Assembly: GCF_001429545.1 (NCBI RefSeq)
Contig: NZ_LMSP01000009.1
Coordinates: 87,725 to 126,680 of the forward strand
Reading direction: 5' to 3'
Source: Paenibacillus sp. Soil787
Lineage (GTDB): Bacteria > Bacillota > Bacilli > Paenibacillales > NBRC-103111
DNA: 38,956 bases
The position numbers and the translations under genes were made by a program. The first letter of the stretch is position 1. Every line of letters starts with the position of its first letter. Positions 33,547 through 38,956 of this stretch are shown here, piece by piece. Under the pieces are notes generated by a model. It ran no database searches. It was not told the origin of the DNA and saw only the letters and a list, made by a program, of their open reading frames with translations.

Positions 33547-34476
33547 ATGCTAATTTATGAATCTACCCATGGAACGGTCCATGAGGAAACGGTACGCGTT
33601 CCCGGCCCAAACGAAGTAGCTTGGGTGAGAATGGAGAACCCCTCTCCCGATGAGGTCAAACATGTCTTAGGCGACTTATACAAGTGCCACCCTCTACTCA
33701 TTGAGGATGCGATTAAGCTGAACCAACGACCGAAGATGGATACATATAAGAATCACATTTTCTTAACCTTTTTCGCGATATCCGAGCAGCTTGAACCGAA
33801 GGAAATAGGGATTGTGATCGGATCAAATTTTGTGATAACCGTATACAAGGACAACCTCCCCTTCATAGATCAGCTTTACCATACCTGCCAAAAAGTTGAA
33901 GATCGATTACGCCATCCAGGAGCCATTCTTCATGCGATACTCGATCGTTGTGTCGATGATTATTCCATCGTTGCGGATCATTTTGATGATCGCCTGAATA
34001 GCATGGAACAGGCCGTGTATCGCAACCCTAGGATTCGCATTGCACAGGATATTTTCCAACTTAAACGGAGTATGCATCAGCTGCGCCGCGTCATTGTCGA
34101 GGAAAGAATTATTCTTTCCGCCATCGCGCATCACTCCTTCCCCTACACACTTGAAGAAGATGATGTCTATTTCCTGGATATCATGGATCACATCTCACGG
34201 GTTGTGGATTCATTGGACATTTTTCGGGAATCGCTAACTGGTCTTCTCGAGCTCCAAATGAGTATGAAGTCTGACCGGATGAATGAAATTATGAAGACAT
34301 TAACGATCTTTAGCACGATCTTTCTTCCTCTAACTTTTGTCGTCGGGCTGTACGGCATGAATTTCAAAAATATTCCCGAGCTGCAATGGGATTATGGATA
34401 TCTGTATGTCTGGATCCTTATGATCCTCTTAAGCTGTGTGATGTGGTATTACTTTAAACGTAAACATTGGTTTTAA
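33547..34476 (+). CDS. corA: CorA-family magnesium transporter
   Basis: 309 residues from the ATG at 33547 (GAGGTG 10 bases upstream; the frame is open to 33463 without a better site). Cytoplasmic alpha/beta domain, long helices, then two C-terminal membrane segments (IFSTIFLPLTFVVGLYG and LYVWILMILLSCVMWYYF). The selectivity motif GMN is present as YGMNFKNIPE, and the tail is basic (FKRKHWF). Pentameric channel for Mg2+ (or Co2+). Single gene with its own terminator. Confidence 0.93.
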   Translation: MLIYESTHGTVHEETVRVPGPNEVAWVRMENPSPDEVKHVLGDLYKCHPLLIEDAIKLNQRPKMDTYKNHIFLTFFAISEQLEPKEIGIVIGSNFVITVYKDNLPFIDQLYHTCQKVEDRLRHPGAILHAILDRCVDDYSIVADHFDDRLNSMEQAVYRNPRIRIAQDIFQLKRSMHQLRRVIVEERIILSAIAHHSFPYTLEEDDVYFLDIMDHISRVVDSLDIFRESLTGLLELQMSMKSDRMNEIMKTLTIFSTIFLPLTFVVGLYGMNFKNIPELQWDYGYLYVWILMILLSCVMWYYFKRKHWF

Positions 34477-34480
34477 CGAA

Positions 34481-34567
34481 GGATAAACGACTCCGTCGTC
34501 CTTCAGGGACGAGCGCGTTTGTCAAGATAAATGCGAAGCAAAAGTATAAAACTTATACTTACTGAAA
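34481..34567 (+). repeat. Interspersed ~85-bp repeat, copy 1
   Basis: Shares about 85% of positions with 34837-34923: both begin GGATAAACGACTCCGTC, continue ACGAGCGCGTTTGTCAAGA and end AAAACTTATACTT. Contains an internal GTCC-TTCA-GGGAC hairpin and outer AAACG/CGTTT arms. Non-coding. Confidence 0.8.
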
Positions 34568-34592
34568 AAGCCTGCAAAAGTGCAGGCTTTTC
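34564..34592 (+). terminator. Terminator after corA
   Basis: AAAAGCCTGCA-AAAG-TGCAGGCTTTT stem-loop with flanking A and T runs. Confidence 0.85.
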
Positions 34593-34620
34593 AATCGAGT
34601 CCGACGATTAGGGAGGAATT

Positions 34621-34697
34621 CCTGCAAATATACAGTATTATTGCAGCGTTTCTGCTTGTACCTGAGAAGTAGCTGCGAAAAAGTGTATTTTTGCAGG
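34621..34697. repeat. 77-bp imperfect palindrome
   Basis: CCTGCAAATATAC (34621-34633) is matched by GTATTTTTGCAGG (34685-34697) with one mismatch, and TTGCAGC / GCTGCGAA pair inside. No coding potential and no T run, so a palindromic repeat element rather than a terminator. Confidence 0.75.
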
Positions 34698-34836
34698 CAT
34701 TTTATTTACCAAGCTAAATAAGAGGTAAAAAGGATGTATAAATGCAGCCATTCTACAAAAGCTGATTTACGCTTCGTTGAAGTTCGTATCGCACGACGTT
34801 TTTGCCTGCTGCCCCTGTGACAGCGGAAAACCACAC

Positions 34837-34923
34837 CTGACAAGGATAAACGACTCCGTCTTCCTTCAAGTACGAGCGCGTTTGTCAAGACTGATGACGC
34901 GAAGTGTAATAAAACTTATACTT
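34837..34923 (+). repeat. Interspersed ~85-bp repeat, copy 2
   Basis: Second copy of the element at 34481, same orientation, 356 bp away. The 34700-34836 stretch between the palindrome and this copy shows no gene. Confidence 0.8.
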
Positions 34924-34993
34924 TCTGCCCTGAAAATTAAAAATTTTCATTCATCAGTGGTAGCCGCAACGCGGCATGGAAGTCTTATCTACG

Positions 34994-35042
34994 AAAAAAA
35001 GGCACGCCACCGTGAACCACCATTCACAGGGAGTGCCTTTTT
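34994..35042. terminator. Terminator after the chemoreceptor gene
   Basis: AAAAAAAGGCAC pairs with GTGCCTTTTT, with an inner GTGAA/TTCAC stem. A and T runs on both sides; it lies 12 bases past the minus-strand stop at 35054. Confidence 0.85.
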
Positions 35043-35053
35043 ACATTTAGCAG

Positions 35054-36796
35054 TTACTTCATTTTAAAGTAAGCAACAGATTCATTTAATGTATTTACTA
35101 CAGATCTAAGCTGTTCGGAGGCAGCAGCAATATTCTGCATCATCGCTAACTGCTCCTCCGTTGCAGCAGCAACTCCTTGAGATTTGTTCAAAATATGCGT
35201 TGAACTCGTTGCCGATTGGTCCATTGTCGCGGAAATCTCCTCGGAGCTTGCCGACATTTGCTGGGTGATCGCTGAAGTCTCATGAATTTGCGTCACAATG
35301 TGTGTCACCGATTGCATGATGGTATGGAAGCTCTGATTCACTTCCTGCATCATGCTCGATCCCGCACTAGCTTCCTGCTTGGTTGCATTCATGGAATCGG
35401 AAACACTGGCGATCTCGACTCTTGTCTCATGAATTAACTGATTAATCCCCTCTGCTGACTCGATCGATTGCGAGGCAAGCTTACGAATTTCATTCGCAAC
35501 AACATTAAACCCTTTGCCGTGCTCGCCCGCTCTAGCTGCCTCGATGGAAGCATTCAGTGACAACAGATTCGTTTGATTCGCAAACGTTGTAATGCTCGAT
35601 GCAATAAGACCAATCTCATCGGATTTACGTGTTAAGGATTGCACAGTTTGTGAGAGCTGCTCGACCGATTTCAACATGTTCAGAATTTGCTGCTGCAGCT
35701 TCCCAAGCAAGTCATTGCCAAGTTCGGCATGACGAGAAGTTAGGGAGGAGTGCTCAGCCATTACGCCTGAATTTTCAGCCACTCTCTGAATCCCAATCGT
35801 CATTTCCTCAATCGCTCGGCTCGTTTCTGCACTGCTTCTTGCCTGTATCTCGACGTCCTGCGTCATTTCTTGGATACTGGTAGCGACATGCTCAGAGGCC
35901 GTAGCCGATTCCTTGGAACTATCCGAAAGCTCGATAGAAGCGTCGTGCACGAACTGCGTATTGTGAGCGATCGTACCGATCAAACCTTTGATTTTCGAAA
36001 CCATCCTATCTACCGATTCCGTGATTTGGCCTAGTTCGCACTTGGTATACTTGATCTGAGGCTCATGACGAAGATCTCCTGCCGCTACTTGGCTGGTAAC
36101 CTTCACAATGTTTTTGATCGTTTTCATGATTTGACTAATTACCATCCATCCTGCTGTCATGAGCAAAATGATAATAATTGCAATTGATAGGTAGATCAAT
36201 TTTGCCGTTTTATCATTTTGAGCCTTGATCTCTTCAATACTTGATTTCGCATAGGCATCCAAAATTTCACCGATTTGATTCATGCCCTCGCGGCCTTTTT
36301 CAAAAGTTGCTATTAATTTAGCGTCATTAATAATCCCTTTTCCTGTACTTGAGGACTGAACAACCGCATTCGCTTCTTTCACCCATTGGTCAAAAGACGT
36401 ATGAAAACCAGCTATGTTCTGCTCAATGGTTAGCTTCGTCTCTGTATGCGCTGTTTGTAACAACTGTTTAGCATTCATAATATCTGCCGCTTGTCCAACC
36501 CTTGTATTCGCTTGATCGATATTGTCTTTGAGAGCTTTAAGCTGCTTCGTCTTCTCTTCCGCTGTCAACGTCCCCGAAACCAACAGCTGGTAAGCTGTCA
36601 ATGCCTGATACATATCACGATCGGCATTCAAGATAAGCGAAGTGCTTTTATTCGTGGTTTCATAAAGGGATGATGCCAATACTTCCGTATTGGACTTACT
36701 TTGCTGCAGTAAAAACACACTTGTGCCTAGATACAGCATGGACGGAACTAATAGTAATAAAAGGAGTCGCACACGTATTGATAACAATTTTGCCAC
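35054..36796 (-). CDS. Methyl-accepting chemotaxis protein
   Basis: About 580 residues. I prefer the GTG at 36796 (GGGGG eight bases upstream); ATG at 36814 lacks a site. First membrane helix [15 protein letters not shown], an extracytoplasmic helical sensor (4HB-like, about 170 residues), second helix [20 protein letters not shown] domain, then a long cytoplasmic hairpin whose tip reads [21 protein letters not shown]. Methylation helices have Gln/Glu-rich SATSEHVATS-type stretches. Ligand unknown. Monocistronic. Confidence 0.94.
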   Translation of the reverse strand: MAKLLSIRVRLLLLLLVPSMLYLGTSVFLLQQSKSNTEVLASSLYETTNKSTSLILNADRDMYQALTAYQLLVSGTLTAEEKTKQLKALKDNIDQANTRVGQAADIMNAKQLLQTAHTETKLTIEQNIAGFHTSFDQWVKEANAVVQSSSTGKGIINDAKLIATFEKGREGMNQIGEILDAYAKSSIEEIKAQNDKTAKLIYLSIAIIIILLMTAGWMVISQIMKTIKNIVKVTSQVAAGDLRHEPQIKYTKCELGQITESVDRMVSKIKGLIGTIAHNTQFVHDASIELSDSSKESATASEHVATSIQEMTQDVEIQARSSAETSRAIEEMTIGIQRVAENSGVMAEHSSLTSRHAELGNDLLGKLQQQILNMLKSVEQLSQTVQSLTRKSDEIGLIASSITTFANQTNLLSLNASIEAARAGEHGKGFNVVANEIRKLASQSIESAEGINQLIHETRVEIASVSDSMNATKQEASAGSSMMQEVNQSFHTIMQSVTHIVTQIHETSAITQQMSASSEEISATMDQSATSSTHILNKSQGVAAATEEQLAMMQNIAAASEQLRSVVNTLNESVAYFKMK

Positions 36797-36895
36797 AAAA
36801 TCTGCCCCCGTCATTGATCTATTTTTGATCAACTATAACGGAAATTCGTTTGATAGATGTTAGGAAACTGTTAAAAATGAGTGTAATTAACTAAC

Positions 36896-36932
36896 AAAAA
36901 AAGCCCAACGGCATGAATGCCATTGAGCTTAA
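36896..36932 (-). terminator. Terminator after the Ser-Asn tRNA pair
   Basis: Minus strand: AAGCTCAATGGCAT-TC-ATGCCGTTGGGCTT followed by T run. Confidence 0.85.
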
Positions 36933-36951
36933 TTTCAGCTAAATTCGGATA

Positions 36952-37040
36952 CGGAGAGAGAGGGATTCGAACCCTCGCACCGCTTACGCAGTCTAACCCC
37001 TTAGCAGAGGGTCCCCTTATAGCCACTTGGGTATCTCTCC
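36952..37040 (-). tRNA. tRNA-Ser (GCT)
   Basis: Acceptor GGAGAGA with TCTCTCC, anticodon loop CTGCTAA (GCT), long variable arm (CTGCGTAAGCGG), T arm GAGGGTTCGAATCCCTC. Class II tRNA. Confidence 0.95.
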
Positions 37041-37047
37041 AAAGATA

Positions 37048-37123
37048 TGGCTCCCCGAACAGGACTCGAACCTGTGACAACTCGATTAACAGTCGAGTGC
37101 TCTACCAACTGAGCTATCAGGGA
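37048..37123 (-). tRNA. tRNA-Asn (GTT)
   Basis: Acceptor TCCCTGA with TCGGGGA, D arm AGCTCAGTTGGTAGAGC, anticodon stem CTCGA around CTGTTAA (GTT), T arm ACAGGTTCGAGTCCTGT. CCA is encoded. Seven bases upstream of the Ser gene on the same transcript. Confidence 0.96.
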
Positions 37124-37142
37124 ATGAACAAGTATTATTCTA

Positions 37143-37616
37143 TTATGAAGGCGCTGGTAAGTCAAGTGTATACGATTTCAATTTCCCCTTACATTTTCCA
37201 CATGCATATTTCCGTACATCCATTTTACGCTTGCGGTAGTATTCGGTTTTGCAATTGACGCATTCCAACCTATATTTATAGGACTGCTTCTGGGAAGCCC
37301 GCGGCAGCGAACGACAGAACCGGGTACCTCCAACTTGCGCCAGCAAGGTCTTAAAATCATTGTCACGGTGCTGATAGCCACGCTTTAATATATGCAAATG
37401 ATAATGACAAAGTTCATGCTTAATGATTTTCTCAATCTCATCTCGTCCAAATGTTTCCCACTGCATCCAACTGATTTCGATATCATGGGATTTGGTAAAA
37501 TAGCGCCCGCCCGTCGACCTTAACCTCCGGTTAAACCGCGCCTGATGTACAAAAGGCCTCCCAAACGAATCCATAGAGATCTGCTCGATCCATTGCTGCA
37601 GCTCCCGATCCTCCAT
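37143..37616 (-). CDS. SprT-like zinc metalloprotein
   Basis: 157 residues from the ATG at 37616 (AAGGAG nine bases upstream; earlier in-frame starts at 37637 and 37622 overlap that site). The zinc motif HELCHYHLH sits near residue 67, and a C-terminal zinc ribbon has CVNC and CGKC. This is the SprT/YdcK family; in B. subtilis ydcK lies beside the sporulation gene cmpA, as here. Cellular role not settled; related eukaryotic Spartan proteins cut DNA-protein crosslinks. Confidence 0.9.
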   Translation of the reverse strand: MEDRELQQWIEQISMDSFGRPFVHQARFNRRLRSTGGRYFTKSHDIEISWMQWETFGRDEIEKIIKHELCHYHLHILKRGYQHRDNDFKTLLAQVGGTRFCRSLPRASQKQSYKYRLECVNCKTEYYRKRKMDVRKYACGKCKGKLKSYTLDLPAPS

Positions 37617-37631
37617 CCCCATTCGCTCCTT

Positions 37632-37680
37632 TGACAAGTTCTCACTTGAATTTGTACCGTATGTACGGCTATACTGTCAA
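37632..37680. promoter_or_regulatory. Divergent promoter region with central palindrome
   Basis: Plus strand: TTGAAT (37646-37651), 18-base spacer, TATACT (37670-37675), serving the 116-residue gene. The spacer holds a perfect palindrome CCGTATGTACGG (37657-37668). Facing TTGACA (37632) and TGTCAA (37675-37680) suggest minus-strand use for sprT as well. The palindrome would let one regulator control both. Confidence 0.6.
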
Positions 37681-37730
37681 GTAGAAAAGAAGATCGAGAG
37701 CTTTATAAAGAAAGGATTTGAACAACCCTT

Positions 37731-38081
37731 ATGCCGCAAATGCGATATGTCATTCTAAAGTCCGAACAGCAGGTAGAATTCGTTGAAATGCCATCCTCCT
37801 ACTCTTATCAATTGACTGCTCTGAATCAAAGATTGCACAAAGAATTAGAGAAATTGACCGCTGACCATGTCCCTCAGCTTCCACGGGTTATTGCAGAATG
37901 CGACGACTTGGAATTGGTTGGCACCGCGCATACCCTCATTCAAGGTTTAGATTATATCAATCGTTTGGAAAAAACCTTCGCTGGCATCCAGGAGAAGTCG
38001 TATCCGCTTATTTCCTTATTGACTGAAATTCGCGCGCTTCAAGCCCAGCTGGAACAGTGGTATGAAGAGGAATTTGAGTAA
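37731..38081 (+). CDS. Unknown 116-residue helical protein
   Basis: Not recognised. Soluble, acidic, mostly helical, with no cysteine-rich or catalytic motif except one Cys; ends QLEQWYEEEFE. AAAGGA lies about 13 bases before ATG, a loose spacing. Preceded by a good promoter (37646-37675) and followed 78 bases later by cmpA, with no terminator between, so the two may be co-transcribed. Confidence 0.75.
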   Translation: MPQMRYVILKSEQQVEFVEMPSSYSYQLTALNQRLHKELEKLTADHVPQLPRVIAECDDLELVGTAHTLIQGLDYINRLEKTFAGIQEKSYPLISLLTEIRALQAQLEQWYEEEFE

Positions 38082-38159
38082 CGCAAATCAAAAGGACCTG
38101 CACCCATCGAAGTAATCCTTCATATGCTATTATTACATGGCGAAGAAGGGGATGGGCAT

Positions 38160-38324
38160 ATGCCGCAATGGCTCTGTAATCAATTAATGCGGGCCTTCCA
38201 GAACAAAAACCGCAGACAAATCCGATTGCTGAATGATAGCTGGTACTTTTACCGCACCCGCCGCTCACAAGAGGAGTGGCCTGACACCCAATCGACGGAC
38301 GGACCGGGCAAGCGTAAATTCTGA
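38160..38324 (+). CDS. cmpA: CmpA-like cortex morphogenetic protein
   Basis: 54 residues from the ATG at 38160 (AAGGGG upstream; a longer frame from 38124 has no support). It reads MPQWLCNQLMRAF, RRQIRLLNDSWYFYR: the CmpA pattern (MPxWLxxQxxxAF...QIxLLNxxWYFYR). B. subtilis CmpA is 37 residues; this one has a 17-residue polar tail. CmpA acts in sporulation quality control, preventing cortex assembly when coat assembly is faulty, via SpoIVA turnover. Supports a spore-forming host. Confidence 0.88.
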   Translation: MPQWLCNQLMRAFQNKNRRQIRLLNDSWYFYRTRRSQEEWPDTQSTDGPGKRKF

Positions 38325-38330
38325 TAAAAG

Positions 38331-38364
38331 AGCTAGTACTTGCGAAGCGGGTGCTGGCTTTTTT
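38331..38364 (+). terminator. Terminator after cmpA
   Basis: AGCTAGTACTTGC (38331-38343) pairs along 13 positions, allowing G-U, with GCGGGTGCTGGCT (38346-38358), then T run. Confidence 0.9.
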
Positions 38365-38397
38365 GCAATGTTGATTTACATAATGAAACCAGGGCAA

Positions 38398-38535
38398 AGT
38401 GTTACTTGCTGAGAAAAGTGAATTCAAATCAAAATAACACTACTTGCTGAGAAAAGTGAATTCAAATCAAAGTAACACTACTTGCCGAGAAAAGTGAATT
38501 CAAATCAAAGTAACACTACTTGCCGAGAAAAGTAA
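38398..38535 (+). repeat. Tandem 38-bp repeats
   Basis: Units start at 38404, 38442, 38480 and 38518 (last one partial). Each reads ACTTGCYGAGAAAAGTGAA then TTCAAATCAAARTAACACT. There are no unique spacers, so it is not a CRISPR array. It lies between cmpA and the promoter of the last gene. Confidence 0.9.
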
Positions 38536-38553
38536 ACGTTTGTTAAAAAAAGG

Positions 38554-38582
38554 TTGCATATTTGAAATGCGCCCTCTATACT
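38554..38582 (+). promoter_or_regulatory. Promoter of the last gene
   Basis: TTGCAT (38554-38559), 17-base spacer, TATACT (38577-38582). Directly follows the tandem repeats. Confidence 0.7.
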
Positions 38583-38612
38583 GTAAATAAATGTAATAGA
38601 TTATCGGAGTGA

Positions 38613-38660
38613 AGCACACTCGATCTTGCAGAATTTCTGCGGTTCGGGTGTGCTTTTTTT
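38613..38660 (+). terminator. Terminator-like hairpin in the leader of the last gene
   Basis: AGCACACTCGA pairs with TTCGGGTGTGCT, with an inner GCAGAATTTCTGC hairpin, followed by seven or more T. It stands between a promoter and a start codon with good RBS, so it may attenuate transcription. Confidence 0.75.
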
Positions 38661-38687
38661 CGTACCAAAAAAGGGGGGGCGATTATT

Positions 38688-38956
38688 ATGGCACGTAAAA
38701 CCAAAGGTTGGCTAAGAAAAATGCGTGAACTTGGATTGGGACGTCAAGGGTTTGGCGGTTGGATTAGTGGTTCTGAATTGATGGTTCAGCGGGGGAATTT
38801 AAGCGTGGTTCAGGAGCGGCAGGGCAGGAACATTGCTGTTCTTGAGCAATTGGGATTAGTGCAGGGCAGGAATGCTGTTCATGAGCAAGTTGGTTTAGTA
38901 CAAGCTAAGAACAATAATGTTCAAGAGCAACTGGGATTTGCGCAAGGCGAGATGAG
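38688..38956 (+). CDS. Start of a repeat-rich protein, cut by the window end
   Basis: Partial; 89 codons visible without a stop. GGGGGGG lies eight bases before ATG. Begins MARKTKGWLRKMRELGLG and then repeats of about 16-18 residues with the core EQLGLVQGRN / EQVGLVQAKN / EQLGFAQGEM. No signal peptide. Family not recognised. Confidence 0.6.
   Translation, partial: MARKTKGWLRKMRELGLGRQGFGGWISGSELMVQRGNLSVVQERQGRNIAVLEQLGLVQGRNAVHEQVGLVQAKNNNVQEQLGFAQGEM

Noticed and set aside
38398..38535. CRISPR array
   Set aside because: The 38-bp units are contiguous, with no unique spacers and no cas genes nearby.

Overview
The window looks like chromosome from a spore-forming, Gram-positive Bacillales, most likely of the Paenibacillus type. 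This is inferred from the mix of genes: a CmpA-like sporulation protein, a SinI/SinR pair beside a SipW/TasA-type matrix operon, an SLH-anchored surface protein, two ydaO-type c-di-AMP riboswitches, SprT-like metalloprotein, CorA, and several families of short palindromic intergenic repeats. No database search was possible; all family names come from reading motifs.

Layout. 1-627: no convincing gene, a run of strong hairpins that may be the end of a decayed mobile element, and three DnaA-box-like 9-mers. 628-9838 (minus): a complete Kdp potassium-uptake locus in the order small ORF-kdpF-kdpA-kdpB-kdpC-kdpD(N)-kdpD(C)-kdpE; the sensor is split, and its N-terminal half is internally duplicated. 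9842-11060: candidate KdpE sites, 113-115 bp palindromic repeats, two tiny ORFs and a truncated copy of a c-di-AMP riboswitch leader. 11061-13199 (plus): surface protein with three 122-residue DUF11-like repeats and three SLH motifs. 13436-15650: decayed genes and two orphan toxin-immunity-like genes, one frameshifted. 15818-16330: unknown 170-residue protein. 16401-18446 (minus): KimA-type potassium importer behind a c-di-AMP riboswitch. 18613-21416 (plus): PadR regulator, pentapeptide-repeat protein and a DrrAB-like ABC exporter, visibly more GC-rich. 21443-25262 (minus): NfeD-flotillin-small ORF-unknown-prohibitin-like operon behind a second c-di-AMP riboswitch. 25500-28210: gene remnants, one metallophosphoesterase, and a GC-rich unassigned stretch.

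28271-32267 is a biofilm-matrix module: a promoter region with SinR-like boxes, a secreted protein with a Tyr-spaced 19-20 residue repeat, a SipW-type signal peptidase, two TasA/camelysin-like proteins (the second with an extra C-terminal beta domain), then SinR and a 49-residue SinI on the opposite strand. 32615-38956 holds four tRNA genes (Leu, Glu, Ser, Asn), CorA, a chemoreceptor, SprT-like protein, an unknown gene, CmpA, tandem 38-bp repeats and the start of a repeat-rich protein that runs off the end.

Two themes tie the window together. Potassium and c-di-AMP: Kdp, KimA, a riboswitch on KimA, a second riboswitch in front of the flotillin operon, and a riboswitch-leader fragment pointing towards kdp. 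Cell surface and biofilm: SLH protein, flotillin microdomain operon, and the SinI/SinR-SipW-TasA-like module with an unfamiliar first gene.
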